NCBI RefSeq assembly: GCF_011806405.1
Contig: NZ_JAATOW010000017.1
Coordinates: forward strand, 1 to 64,000
Length of the DNA: 64,000 nucleotides
Source: Pseudooceanicola sp. HF7
GTDB lineage: Bacteria > Pseudomonadota > Alphaproteobacteria > Rhodobacterales > Rhodobacteraceae
Direction of reading: 5' to 3'
The notes beneath the pieces were generated by a model. That model made no database searches. It saw only the letters and a program-made list of their open reading frames with translations, and was not told the origin of the DNA. Below are positions 11,009 to 20,201 of this stretch, one piece after another. The position numbers and the translations under genes were made by a program. Within the stretch, counting starts at the first letter, position 1, and the number at the start of each line of letters is the position of its first letter.

Positions 11009-12394
11009 TCAGGCGCCGGCGTTGCAGGAACCGAGGTTGCCGCCGGCGAACATCGGGTTGTCGGGCTCGTACCAGACCTGCTGGACGGGGGTTTGTTCAA
11101 CCACTTCGAGAAGGTCGAACTCGGACGTGGGGTTGTCCTTGCCCTTCACGACCAGAACGTCCTTGAAGCACTGGTGGTCGGCGGCGCGGTACAGCACCTG
11201 GCCGTTGCCCAGACCGTCGAAGAGGTAGCCCTTGTTGGCCGGGCTATCGATGCCCTCGATGGAGCTGTCGCCACCGACAAGCGCCTCACCCACGGCGCAG
11301 GGGTTGAAGGACCCGGCGCGCTGCACGGCATCGGCATAAAGCAGCGTCTGCACGTAGCAGGTATGCGCCGCCTGGGACGGCGGGAAGCCGTACTTGGTGC
11401 CGAAGGATTTCACGAAGGCCTTGGAGCCTTCATCCTGCAGCGACCAGTGCCAGTTGGTGGAGCCGAAGATGCCCTTCACGTTCTCACCGGCACCACGTGC
11501 CATCAGACGGGAATAAAGCGGCACGACGATCTCGAATTGCTTGCCGTTAACCATCTTGTCGCGCAGGCCGAACTGCACGGCGTTGGTGAGCGAGTTCACC
11601 ATGTTGCCACCGTAGTGGTTCAGGATCAGCACATCGGCGTCCGTTTGCAGGATCGGCGTGATGTAGGAGCTGAAGTCCGTGGCCGCCAGCGGGGTGCGGA
11701 CGGTGTTGACCGTTTCCCAGCCCAGGGCCTCTGTCGCGGCCTTGATCGATTCCTCCTGGGTCCAGCCCCAGGTGTAATCGGCGGTCAGGTGATAGGCCTT
11801 GCGGTCGGTCCCGTACTGGGCCGCCAGCACCGGGGCGAGCGCCGCGCCGGACATGTAGGCGTTGAAGAAGTGACGGAAACCGTTGGCCTTCTTGTCCTTG
11901 CCCGTGGTGTCGTTGGAGTGGGTCAGGCCGGCCATGAAGATCACGCCCGCTTCCTGGCAAAGTCCCTGGACGGCCACGGCCACACCGGAAGAGGACCCGC
12001 CGGTGATCATCACCGCGCCGTCCTTTTCGATCATCGACTTGGCAGAGGCCCGCGCCGCGTCGGACTTGGTCTGGGTGTCGCCGGTCACGTATTCGACCTT
12101 CTTGCCCAGGATGCCGTTCCCTTCCAGCGCCTTGGAGCTGAAGGTGTTCAGCATGCCGCCGTCGCCTTCGCCGTTCAGGTGTTCGACCGCCAGCTGGTAG
12201 GCGCGCAGTTCGTCCGCGCCTTCGTCCGCGTAGGGTCCCGATTGCGGCACGTTGAAGCCGAGCGTCACGGTCCCGCCCGCCGGTTCGTTGGTGAACGCAT
12301 TGGCTGCACCGGTGAAGATCGTCGGCACGGCCAGCCCGGCCCCGCCGATGACACCGGTCTTGATAAGGCCGCGGCGTGTCAGGTGTTTAGACAT
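11009..12394 (-). CDS. ABC transporter substrate-binding protein, LivK-like, with Tat-type signal
   Basis: This 461-aa periplasmic binding protein of the type 1 (Leu/Ile/Val/amide) family starts at the ATG at 12394, preceded by GGGAGGAG. Open frame upstream to 12658 lacks homology. The N-terminus MSKHLTRRGLIKTGVIGGAG carries a twin-arginine motif and ends at ANAF. The conserved hinge regions FNVPQSGPYADEGADELRAY and ITGGSSSGVAVAVQGLCQEA define the solute pocket. It is the first gene of the transporter operon, transcribed divergently from the ScfR-type regulator. The ligand is unknown; location suggests a small carboxylate or amide rather than a canonical branched-chain amino acid. Confidence 0.88.
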   Translation of the reverse strand: MSKHLTRRGLIKTGVIGGAGLAVPTIFTGAANAFTNEPAGGTVTLGFNVPQSGPYADEGADELRAYQLAVEHLNGEGDGGMLNTFSSKALEGNGILGKKVEYVTGDTQTKSDAARASAKSMIEKDGAVMITGGSSSGVAVAVQGLCQEAGVIFMAGLTHSNDTTGKDKKANGFRHFFNAYMSGAALAPVLAAQYGTDRKAYHLTADYTWGWTQEESIKAATEALGWETVNTVRTPLAATDFSSYITPILQTDADVLILNHYGGNMVNSLTNAVQFGLRDKMVNGKQFEIVVPLYSRLMARGAGENVKGIFGSTNWHWSLQDEGSKAFVKSFGTKYGFPPSQAAHTCYVQTLLYADAVQRAGSFNPCAVGEALVGGDSSIEGIDSPANKGYLFDGLGNGQVLYRAADHQCFKDVLVVKGKDNPTSEFDLLEVVEQTPVQQVWYEPDNPMFAGGNLGSCNAGA

Positions 12395-12630
12395 GAAGTC
12401 TCCTCCCTTGGATTGGGCGCCATGGTCCTGTCCATGGCGGTTGCGGCAACGCCTCCTCCGCGCGGCCGCTCGCACTTTGTGCAATGGGATCATCGCACCG
12501 AAATCGAAAACCGCGCAACAATCCCTTTTGATTGCTGGATTTTTTTGTAAACAAATCCACAGGTTTTGCGGTACAGTTGTAAAGAAATTCTGTTGCGCCG
12601 CAGAAAACGATTGAAAGAACAGGGAAAAAC
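12395..12630. promoter_or_regulatory. Divergent promoter/operator region between transporter operon and ScfR-type regulator
   Basis: This AT-rich 236-bp region separates two divergent transcription units. It contains an inverted repeat TTTGT-AA-ACAAA at 12544-12555 and further AT-rich half-site-like pieces around 12565-12585. ScfR/RamB regulators commonly bind upstream of their own gene and the genes they control, so this is the most likely operator. The binding itself is inferred. Confidence 0.5.
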
Positions 12631-13959
12631 ATGCCCAGGACGACGCTGACAGGCTCACGCATCCGTGACCGCCGCATGGGGCTTGGAATGCGCCAGGCGG
12701 AACTGGCGCGCCGGGCCGGGATCTCTGCCTCCTATCTCAACCTGATCGAACACAACCGGCGCAGAATCGGCGGCAAGGTTCTTCTCGCTATAGCTGAGGC
12801 GCTGGAGGTTGAGCCCGCCGCGCTTTCCGAAGGCGCAGAGGCCGCGCTGCTGGCCACGCTGCGCCAGGCGGCGGCGGACCAGGTCCCCGCCACGGCAGAG
12901 CTGGACCGGCTGGAAGAATTCACCGGGCGTTTCCCGGGCTGGGCCGACATGATCGCCAGCCAGCATCAGCGCATCGGGGCCCTGGAAGAGGCGGTGACGG
13001 CGCTGACGGACCGGCTGGCCCATGACCCCCACCTTGCGGCCTCCATGCATGAGGTTCTGTCGACCGTGACGGCCATCCATGCCTCGGCAGAGATCCTGGT
13101 GGATGATCCCGGTATCCCGCCGGAATGGCGCGCGCGGTTCCACCGCAACATCGCCGAAGACAGCGCCCGGCTGGCCGAAGGCGCCCGCCGCCTGGTGTCA
13201 GAGCTTGAGGAAGGCGCCAGCAAGGAAACGGTTCTGGCCGCCCCCCAGGACGAGGTGGAAAGCTTCTTCAGCGCCCGCGGTTATTACTTCCCCGAACTGG
13301 AGAGCGCGCCAGAGGCCTCTGCCGTGTCGGACCTGGTCGACGGGGCAGGCAGCGGGCTGGTCTCTGCCGCGGCAAAGCTGCTGGCGCGCCGCGCGCTTGA
13401 GGTCTACGCGCAGGACGCCCGCATCCTGCCTGCCGCCACCCTGGCAGAGGCGCTGCCCGAAGAGGAAAGCCCCGATCCCTCTCAGCTGGCCGCGCGCTTT
13501 GGGCTCGACCCGGGGCGGATGATGCGCCGGCTCGCGGCGTTGCCGGCGGATCTGCTGGCGTCGCGCGGGCAGCGACCCTTCGGGCTGGTTGCCTGCGATG
13601 CCTCCGGCGCGCTGACCTTCCGCAAGCCGCTGTCGGCCTTTCCGCTGCCCCGCTTCGGCGCGGCCTGTCCGCTCTGGCCGCTGTTCCAGTCCCTGAGCCG
13701 CCCGATGATGCCACTGCGCCAGGTGATCCGCCTGGCCGGGCGCACCGACGGGGTCTTTGTCACCCACGCCATTGCCCAGCCCGCCGGCCCGCAGGTGCCC
13801 AACCGCGACCCGATGTTCGAGGCGCATATGCTGATCCAGCCCATGCCCTCTGCCACGGCCCTGAAGGAGATGCCGCGCGTCGGCGTGACCTGCCGCATCT
13901 GCCCCAAGCCCGCCTGCCGGGGGCGGCGCGAACCGGCGATCATGGCAGAGGACGCCTGA
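12631..13959 (+). CDS. ScfR/RamB-type short-chain fatty acyl transcriptional regulator (XRE family)
   Basis: This 442-aa protein has an N-terminal XRE helix-turn-helix (about 8-65: GLGMRQAELARRAGISASYL, then NLIEHNRRRIGG). A central region and a DUF2083/IrrE-like C-terminal portion follow, ending in a cysteine cluster (VTCRICPKPACRGRREP). Relatives such as RamB and ScfR sense acyl-CoA or short-chain acyl status and control acetate and propionate genes. It is divergent from the liv-type operon leading to acs, which is the probable target. The metabolite sensed is inferred, not shown by sequence. Confidence 0.85.
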   Translation: MPRTTLTGSRIRDRRMGLGMRQAELARRAGISASYLNLIEHNRRRIGGKVLLAIAEALEVEPAALSEGAEAALLATLRQAAADQVPATAELDRLEEFTGRFPGWADMIASQHQRIGALEEAVTALTDRLAHDPHLAASMHEVLSTVTAIHASAEILVDDPGIPPEWRARFHRNIAEDSARLAEGARRLVSELEEGASKETVLAAPQDEVESFFSARGYYFPELESAPEASAVSDLVDGAGSGLVSAAAKLLARRALEVYAQDARILPAATLAEALPEEESPDPSQLAARFGLDPGRMMRRLAALPADLLASRGQRPFGLVACDASGALTFRKPLSAFPLPRFGAACPLWPLFQSLSRPMMPLRQVIRLAGRTDGVFVTHAIAQPAGPQVPNRDPMFEAHMLIQPMPSATALKEMPRVGVTCRICPKPACRGRREPAIMAEDA

Positions 13960-14129
13960 TCGGCGCGTGCTGCCCAGCTCAAAATGCCGGGGTCAACAAT
14001 GCTTGGTCCCAAGGCAGGCAACACAGCTTATGCGGGAAATTCCGATCTGCGGCACATGGTGCTTTCCCTCTTCGCGCTGCGCCTGCTAAGACAGGGAAAT
14101 GATTGCTCTGCAAGGGAGGGGAGGACCTT

Positions 14130-14501
14130 ATGGGCAAATCGGTTCTCGTGATCGAGGATGAACCCAATATCATTGAAGCCATCAGCTTTATCCTGTCGCG
14201 GGATGGCTGGCATGTTGCCAGTCATTCCAACGGGATCGACGCGGTAGAGGCGATCCATGCCCGCAAGCCGGACCTGGTCATCCTGGATGTCATGCTTCCG
14301 GGACGGTCGGGCTATGACATCCTGCGCGATCTTCGGGCGGACCATCAGACGGACAGCCTGCCGGTGCTGATGCTGACCGCTCGGGGCCAGAGCAGCGACC
14401 GGACCCTGGCCGAAGAGGTCGGCGCGAGCCGCTTCATGACCAAGCCCTTTTCGAATTCAGAGGTGCTGGCGGCGGTCAACGCGATGATCGTACCCACATG
14501 A
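14130..14501 (+). CDS. Single-domain response regulator (receiver only)
   Basis: This 123-aa protein consists only of a receiver domain: acidic pair E9-D10 in LVIEDEPN, phosphoacceptor D53 in LVILDVMLPG, T83 and K105 in FMTKPFS. There is no output domain. The ATG at 14130 is preceded by GGAGG; an earlier in-frame start at 14103 adds residues not seen in the family. Its stop overlaps the next gene (ATGA), and a symporter-type histidine kinase follows, so it is the probable partner of that kinase, acting as a phosphate relay or protein-protein regulator rather than a DNA-binding factor. Confidence 0.88.
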   Translation: MGKSVLVIEDEPNIIEAISFILSRDGWHVASHSNGIDAVEAIHARKPDLVILDVMLPGRSGYDILRDLRADHQTDSLPVLMLTARGQSSDRTLAEEVGASRFMTKPFSNSEVLAAVNAMIVPT

Positions 14502-14905
14502 GAGGGCCGCGGCCCGGCCCCGTCTTTCTGGCGCGGCGCGGCTATCGCCAGCGTCGGCTGGTGGATGCGGTGCGGCTGCTGCCGGTGCTTGGGGTGATCC
14601 TGCTGGTGGCGGTGCCGCTGCAATGGCCCCAGGACGGGGACTTCTCCATGTCCCGCGCCATTCTCTACATCTTCGGAAGCTGGGCGGCGCTGACGCTGGC
14701 GGCCGCGCTCTGCCTGTGGAAGTTCCGTGATCCTCCGGACCTGGGCCCGGGCGGCTATCCGGCCCTGCCGCATGAAGAGACGCCCTTTCCGCTGCTGACC
14801 GATACCCCGTCCTTCAGGCCGCAGCCCCGGACCGCAAGCGATGGCGCAGAGCCGACGCCCGGCGAACCCTCCGATCCGGGGGCTGAGACGGAGCACCGGT
14901 CATGA
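14498..14905 (+). CDS. Small membrane protein between receiver and symporter-kinase
   Basis: This 135-aa protein has two predicted membrane helices (about 27-44 and 55-72: LLPVLGVILLVAVPL and FGSWAALTLAAALCL) and a proline- and acid-rich cytoplasmic tail. No family is recognised with certainty. It overlaps both neighbours by four bases (ATGA on each side), which strongly suggests stoichiometric co-translation and a role with the downstream kinase. Confidence 0.75.
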   Translation: MRGPRPGPVFLARRGYRQRRLVDAVRLLPVLGVILLVAVPLQWPQDGDFSMSRAILYIFGSWAALTLAAALCLWKFRDPPDLGPGGYPALPHEETPFPLLTDTPSFRPQPRTASDGAEPTPGEPSDPGAETEHRS

Positions 14906-17589
14906 CCTCTCTCAACCTGCTGGTGGGGGTCTGCCTGTGCTATGCCGCCTTCCTGTTCACCATCGCCTTCGCGGCGGAGCGCGCCGCCAAGAAGGGGCGG
15001 TCGAACTGGCTGCGCTCTCCGCTGGTCTACACGCTGTCGCTGTCGGTCTATTGCACGGCCTGGACCTTTTACGGCGCGGTGGGCTATGCGGCGCGCTCGG
15101 GGCTTGAGTACCTGACGATCTACATCGGGCCCTCGCTGGTGATGATCGGCTGGCTCTGGGCGCTGCGCAAGATCGTGCGGATCGGGCGTAGCCAGCGCAT
15201 CACCTCCGTCGCTGACCTGATCTCCTCGCGCTATGGCAAGTCGAACCTGCTGGCCGTGGCCGTGACGCTGGTCGCCGTGATCGGCACCACGCCCTATATC
15301 GCCCTGCAGCTTCAGTCCGTGACGCAAAGCTTCGCCGTCTTCGCCGCTGCCGATCCGGTGGCCTATGGCACGGCGGACAACCGCGCGACGGCGCTTTGGG
15401 TTGCCACGGGGCTGGCGGCCTTCACCGTGCTGTTCGGCACGCGAAACCTGGATGCCAACGAACGCCACCACGGCGTGGTCATCGCCATCGCGGTCGAGGC
15501 GGTCGTCAAGCTCTGCGCGCTTCTGGCCGTGGGCATCTTCACGGTCTGGAGCCTGGGCGGCGGCGTGGCCGAGACCCTGGCGCGGATCGATGCCTCTGCC
15601 AGCCTGGGGCACTGGCGCATGGCCAACGGGCGCTGGACCGGGCTGATCTTCCTTTCTGCCGCGGCCCTGCTGTGCCTGCCGCGCATGTTCCAGGTCATGG
15701 TGGTCGAGAACGAGAACGAGCGCCACCTGCGCACCGCCGCCTGGGCCTTTCCGTCTTACATGATCGCCATGAGCCTCTTCGTGATGCCGATCGCCGTGGC
15801 CGGGCTGACGCTGCTGCCGGCGGGCTCCAACCCTGACATGTTCGTGCTGACCCTGCCGTTGTCCGAAGGGCGCCCGGGGCTGGCGGTGTTTTCCTTCATC
15901 GGCGGCTTTTCCTCGGCCACCTCAATGGTGATCGTCGCGGCCATCGCCCTGTCGACCATGGTGTCGAACCACATCGTCATGCCGATCTGGCTGAAGATGA
16001 GCGGCGAGGGCGCGATGGTCTCGGGCGACATGCGCAACGTGGTGATCCTGGCGCGCCGGGCCTCCATCATCGCGGTGCTTTTCCTGGGCTATGTCTATTA
16101 CAGGCTCTCGGGCGGGGGCGCGGCCCTGGCGGCTATCGGGCTGGTGTCCTTTTCCGGGGTGGCGCAGTTCCTGCCGGCAATGCTGGGCGGGATCTTCTGG
16201 CGCGGGGCCACGCGATCGGGCGCGCTTGCGGGGCTGGCGGTGGGCTTCGGCCTGTGGCTTTGGTGCCTGTTCCTGCCCTCCTTCGGACCGGACGTGATCC
16301 TGCCGCGCAGCGTGCTGGACCAGGGGCCATGGGGCCTGTCCTGGCTGCGCCCCCAGGCGCTGTTCGGGATCGAAGGGGTGGACCCGCTGGTGCATGGCGT
16401 CTTCTGGTCGATCCTGCTGAACAGCGTGATGTTCACGCTGCTGTCGCTGTTTTCCTTCCCCTCGCCGATGGAACGCCTGCAGGGCGCGCAATTCGTCAAT
16501 GTCTTCCAGCATTCCGCCAGCCCCCAGGGGTGGTCTGCCGGGGCCGCCCAGTCAGAGGATCTGCTGATCATGTCGCAGCGCCTGCTGGGCGCCACCCAGG
16601 CGCAGGCGCTGTTCCAGTCCGAGGCCGCGCGCCAGGGCGTTGCGGGCTATCTGCCCGAACCCACGGCGGAATTCCTGCAACACCTGGAACGGGAGCTGTC
16701 CGGCTCTGTCGGGGCGGCCACGGCCCATGCCATGGTGGCGCAGATTGTCGGCGGGGCCGCCGTCTCTGTCGAGGACCTGATGGCAGTGGCGGATGAGACC
16801 GCGCAGATCATGGAATATTCCAGCCAGCTGGAGGCAAAGTCGAGCGAGCTTACCCGCACCGCGCGCCAGTTGCGGCTGGCCAATGAGAAGCTCACCCAGC
16901 TGTCGGTGCAGAAGGATGCCTTCCTGAGCCAGATCAGCCATGAGCTGCGCACGCCCATGACCTCCATCCGGGCCTTTTCCGAGATCCTGCGCGATTCCGG
17001 CGGCATGGCAGAAGAGGACCGCGCCCGCTATGCCCAGATCATCCACGACGAGGGGGTGCGACTGACCCGGCTGCTGGACGATCTGCTGGACCTGTCGGTG
17101 CTGGAACACAGCCAGGTCACCCTGAACATCCGCCGCGTCCGCCTGTCCGAGGTGCTGGACCTGGCGGTCTCTGCCGCCGATCCCGAAGGGGACGGGCTGA
17201 TCCTGCGCCGCACCCCCGCGAAAGAGGATATCTGGCTGGAAACGGATTCCGACCGCCTGGTGCAGGTCTTCATCAACGTCCTGTCCAACGCCCGTAAATA
17301 CTGCGATGCGGCGCAGCCGGAGCTGCGCATCGTCAGCCGGCTGACCAATGGCACGCTGACCGTGGATTTCATCGACAACGGCAGCGGCATCGACTCCATG
17401 CAGCAGAACCTCATCTTCGAAAAATTCGCCCGCATCGGAGAGCAGAAAGCAGGCGGCGCGGGCCTGGGCCTGGCCATCTGCAGAGAGATCATGGCCCGCC
17501 TGGGCGGCGCCATCACCTACCTGCCGGGGCAGGGCGGCGCGGCCTTTCGCGTGACGCTTTCCAGCGGTGTCGCCCTGGCTGCCCGATAA
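14902..17589 (+). CDS. Sodium:solute symporter-fused sensor histidine kinase (CrbS-like)
   Basis: This 895-aa fusion has an N-terminal sodium:solute symporter (SSSF) region of about 12-13 helices (residues 1-540) followed by a linker and a kinase. The H-box is FLSQISHELRTPMTSIRAFS with phosphoacceptor His680. The N-box is VFINVLSNARKY, the G-boxes are DNGSGID and GGAGLGLAI, and the F-box is FEKFAR. Related CrbS/MctS kinases sense acetate or other small carboxylates and control acs or monocarboxylate uptake. Its closeness to acs and the ScfR-type gene supports that role by inference. It is translationally coupled to the two preceding genes. Confidence 0.9.
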   Translation: MTSLNLLVGVCLCYAAFLFTIAFAAERAAKKGRSNWLRSPLVYTLSLSVYCTAWTFYGAVGYAARSGLEYLTIYIGPSLVMIGWLWALRKIVRIGRSQRITSVADLISSRYGKSNLLAVAVTLVAVIGTTPYIALQLQSVTQSFAVFAAADPVAYGTADNRATALWVATGLAAFTVLFGTRNLDANERHHGVVIAIAVEAVVKLCALLAVGIFTVWSLGGGVAETLARIDASASLGHWRMANGRWTGLIFLSAAALLCLPRMFQVMVVENENERHLRTAAWAFPSYMIAMSLFVMPIAVAGLTLLPAGSNPDMFVLTLPLSEGRPGLAVFSFIGGFSSATSMVIVAAIALSTMVSNHIVMPIWLKMSGEGAMVSGDMRNVVILARRASIIAVLFLGYVYYRLSGGGAALAAIGLVSFSGVAQFLPAMLGGIFWRGATRSGALAGLAVGFGLWLWCLFLPSFGPDVILPRSVLDQGPWGLSWLRPQALFGIEGVDPLVHGVFWSILLNSVMFTLLSLFSFPSPMERLQGAQFVNVFQHSASPQGWSAGAAQSEDLLIMSQRLLGATQAQALFQSEAARQGVAGYLPEPTAEFLQHLERELSGSVGAATAHAMVAQIVGGAAVSVEDLMAVADETAQIMEYSSQLEAKSSELTRTARQLRLANEKLTQLSVQKDAFLSQISHELRTPMTSIRAFSEILRDSGGMAEEDRARYAQIIHDEGVRLTRLLDDLLDLSVLEHSQVTLNIRRVRLSEVLDLAVSAADPEGDGLILRRTPAKEDIWLETDSDRLVQVFINVLSNARKYCDAAQPELRIVSRLTNGTLTVDFIDNGSGIDSMQQNLIFEKFARIGEQKAGGAGLGLAICREIMARLGGAITYLPGQGGAAFRVTLSSGVALAAR

Positions 17590-17698
17590 GGCGGCACCGG
17601 GGCAGGTTCCCCTCTGCCCAGCCATTTCTTAAAGCGGATGGTAACCATCTGACCCCTACAAAGTTCTTGATTACCCGCGAGAGGCGGTGGCGGAGAGT

Positions 17699-18955
17699 AT
17701 GGCGAAGGCAAGTTCAAATGCAGTGCTGCGCAGAAAGGCGGTAGCTGCCAGGGAAGTCTATCAGGCACGGGCCATGTCGCCCGAGAAAGCTTTGCGTCTT
17801 GCCTTGGCCAAGAGCGCGGATGAGCTTCTGGACCTGTCCCTGGTCGTGACCTCTCTGAGCTACGATTTCATCCCGGCCAAGGATTTCCTTGAAATGCTGT
17901 CGGATGAGAACCTGTTGCTGCTGCTCGACGGGCCGGTCGGGCTGCGCGGCGCTGCCGTGCTGGACCTGCCCGCGACCACCTCCCTTGTCGAGCAAAGTAC
18001 GATGGGCCGCGTCTCTCCGCTGGAGGTGGAGCAGCGCGCGCTGACCGCCACGGATGCCGCCCTTGTGGCGCCGCTGCTGGATGATGTCTTCCACCGCCTG
18101 GCTGGCTTTCTTGAAGGAGCGCGGGGGACCGATTGGCTCACCGGCTATGCCTTTGGCGTGCGCATTGAGAACAAGCGCCTGCTGGGCCTGGCGCTTGAGG
18201 CGCCGGAATTCCACCTGTTCCGTGTCTCCATGGATCTGGGCGGCATCCGGCAGGGGGAACTCACCCTGGCGCTGCCGCACCGCGCCGATGGCCTGCGGCT
18301 GGAAGAGGGCGATGACGAAGGATCCCGCGTGAACCTGGCGGATGCGGTGATGTCCGCCCCGGCCACCATCGAAGCCGTGCTGCACAGGCTCACCATGCCG
18401 CTGGCGCAGATCAGCGCGCTGAAGGTCGGCGATGTGCTGGCGGTGCCGGAAGAGGCGCTGCAGAAGACCCGGCTGGAGACATCGCGCGGCCAGTGCATCG
18501 GCCGGGTGCGCCTGGGCCAGGTCAATGGCTTCCGCGCGGTGCGCCTGACGATGGAGGAACTGGCAGAGGCGCGCGAGGCGCTTGAGGGCTCTGCCGGAGC
18601 GGCGGGCGACTTCTTCGATGCGGAACCGGCCGGGGACACGCTGGATGCCCCGGACTTCGGCGGGTTCGACGACGGCGACAGCGGCGGTCTGCCGGATCTT
18701 CCGCAGATCGACATGGGGATAGGCGATGACGGCGGGGGCGATCTGCCCGACCTCTCCGACATGCCCGCCATGGGCGACCTTCCGGCGATGGATGATTTGC
18801 CGGCCATGGATGATCTACCCGCAATGGGCGACCTGCCGGCCATGGATGACCTGCCGGACCTCTCCGATCTGCCGGGGCTGGATGGCGATGGCGGCGGGGA
18901 TGATTTCCCCTCCATGGGCATGGCGCTGCCGGATCTGCCCGATATCGAGGATTAG
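17699..18955 (+). CDS. FliM/FliN-like (SpoA domain) protein with acidic hexapeptide repeats
   Basis: This 418-aa protein has a FliM-like middle region and a SpoA (FliN/FliM C-terminal) domain at about 220-285, around LTMPLAQISALKVGDVLAVP and CIGRVRLGQVNGFRAVRL. SpoA domains build the flagellar C-ring switch. The C-terminal 120 residues are highly acidic, with tandem units of the form DLPAMD/DLPAMG (coding about 18750-18875). No other flagellar gene is nearby. A GTG start at 17687 would add four residues; the ATG at 17699 is preferred but uncertain. Confidence 0.8.
   Translation: MAKASSNAVLRRKAVAAREVYQARAMSPEKALRLALAKSADELLDLSLVVTSLSYDFIPAKDFLEMLSDENLLLLLDGPVGLRGAAVLDLPATTSLVEQSTMGRVSPLEVEQRALTATDAALVAPLLDDVFHRLAGFLEGARGTDWLTGYAFGVRIENKRLLGLALEAPEFHLFRVSMDLGGIRQGELTLALPHRADGLRLEEGDDEGSRVNLADAVMSAPATIEAVLHRLTMPLAQISALKVGDVLAVPEEALQKTRLETSRGQCIGRVRLGQVNGFRAVRLTMEELAEAREALEGSAGAAGDFFDAEPAGDTLDAPDFGGFDDGDSGGLPDLPQIDMGIGDDGGGDLPDLSDMPAMGDLPAMDDLPAMDDLPAMGDLPAMDDLPDLSDLPGLDGDGGGDDFPSMGMALPDLPDIED
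18750..18878 (+). repeat. Tandem 18-bp coding repeats (DLPAM[D/G])
   Basis: About seven consecutive 18-bp units inside the SpoA-domain gene encode DMPAMG, DLPAMD, DLPAMD, DLPAMG, DLPAMD, DLPDLS and DLPGLD. Third-position differences between units show the array is not freshly duplicated. Confidence 0.85.
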
Positions 18956-18963
18956 AAACGACA

Positions 18964-18985
18964 AAGGGCAGCCTGAGCTGCCCTT
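18964..18985. terminator. Bidirectional stem-loop terminator
   Basis: AAGGGCAG (18964-18971) and CTGCCCTT (18978-18985) form a perfect 8-bp hairpin between two convergent genes. Confidence 0.75.
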
Positions 18986-19007
18986 CCTGCGCCGTCTGAC
19001 GGTCTTC

Positions 19008-19433
19008 TCAGCCCGCGATTTGTTCCAGACGGGGGCGCAGACCGGACAGGTCGTACCCCGCCTTTGCCACGGTTCCCAGGATCTCATCCACGTTACCACC
19101 GGCGGAGGCCTGGCCAAGGGACCAGATCACCGAACAGCGCGTTCCGGAGGCGCAATAGGCCAGCACCGGCCCTTCGGCGCTTTCCACCGCATCCATCTGC
19201 TTGTCGATGTTGTCCGGCGTCATGGTGTCATGGGTCAGCGGAAGCACCACGAACTCAAGCCCCTCGGCCTCTGCCGCCTGGGCCATGGCCTCGGCCTGCA
19301 TGGGCGGCGGGTTCTCTGAATCCGGGCGGTTGCAAATGATACGGGTGAATCCCGCGGCCTTGATGGCGCCCATGTCTGTGGGGGCGATCTGAGGCGATAC
19401 GGAATAGCTGGGAGAGATCTGACGAATATCCAT
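19008..19433 (-). CDS. TIGR01244-family sulfur transferase / phosphatase-like protein
   Basis: This 141-aa single-domain protein resembles the Blh/TIGR01244 family, whose fold is that of dual-specificity phosphatases. The active-site loop is YCASGTRCS (Cys followed by GTR). The N-terminal MDIRQISPSYSVSPQIAP and the segment GFTRIICNRPDSENP are typical. Family members occur in sulfide or hydrogen sulfide detoxification genes, but no such partner is adjacent here. The ATG at 19433 is preferred over a TTG six bases upstream. Confidence 0.85.
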   Translation of the reverse strand: MDIRQISPSYSVSPQIAPTDMGAIKAAGFTRIICNRPDSENPPPMQAEAMAQAAEAEGLEFVVLPLTHDTMTPDNIDKQMDAVESAEGPVLAYCASGTRCSVIWSLGQASAGGNVDEILGTVAKAGYDLSGLRPRLEQIAG

Positions 19434-19711
19434 GGTCAAAGCTTATGCCTGCCCGCGAACCCTGTCCAGCAGTGGCGGTGCGGCACCGCGCATTTTGACC
19501 CCGCTCGCAGCGCCGGCTCCGGACCTGTCACATCGCCTCAAAGGCGATCTGCCGCAGGGATAATGTTTGGTCGCTCGGACGGCATTGGGTATAGTAGGAC
19601 CGGTCCGGACCGCTTTGGGAGGAGCACCGGGCCTTACCAATAGGCTGGGGACTTGTGAGGACGCGTGGGGTTGCGTCGTCACGTTCCCATTCAGACCAGG
19701 AGGAGGAGCAT

Positions 19712-19936
19712 ATGAACGATATGTCGATGGCTGACCTGCATCAGAAATTTGCCCATGTTTCGGATCTCATTTCAGGCACGCGCCCAGGCAACCGCCACCA
19801 ACACCTCAACAAACTCCATGAACTTGTTGGAGATTTTTCCCGCAAGGGTGTCGTCGTTCCGTCGAAGCTCCGTCAGATGCAGGAAGATCTGACAAACGAA
19901 GCGATCGAATCCCGCTTCGATAACCTGCCGATCTGA
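19712..19936 (+). CDS. Small conserved hypothetical protein
   Basis: This 74-aa, mostly helical protein (MNDMSMADLHQKFAHVSDLI...) has no recognised domain. An exceptionally strong ribosome-binding site (AGGAGGAGGAG) sits 5-10 bases before the ATG at 19712, so this start is preferred over an upstream one at 19655. It is followed by a strong terminator, so it is probably an abundant monocistronic product. Confidence 0.75.
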   Translation: MNDMSMADLHQKFAHVSDLISGTRPGNRHQHLNKLHELVGDFSRKGVVVPSKLRQMQEDLTNEAIESRFDNLPI

Positions 19937-19989
19937 CCAGGCACATCCAACGACCGCGCAGCGCGATCGCCACGGGTCGCAAAGACAGG

Positions 19990-20026
19990 AACCCCCGCCG
20001 CAAGCATCCCTTGCGGCGGGGGTTTT
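19990..20026 (+). terminator. Rho-independent terminator
   Basis: 15-bp arms 19990-20004 and 20010-20024 (AACCCCCGCCGCAAG and its complement) enclose a 5-nt loop and are followed by TTTT. Confidence 0.9.
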
Positions 20027-20201
20027 CATTTGCATGCATAGATTTTCCCGCAATCTATACGTGCAAAACGATTCGGGTAATGCGCGTCATGATCGCAAGG
20101 GCGCCGCGGGGTTTCCGGCGGATATCGGCAATTTTAGCCAGTTTTCCGGGCGGGGAATTGCCGGTTCTTGCCGCGCAGAAGCTGCGTCCCCAGGCCGCGG
20201 C

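Noticed and set aside
18750-18878. Possible noncoding minisatellite
   Set aside because: The 18-bp units stay in frame and encode acidic hexapeptides in a real gene.
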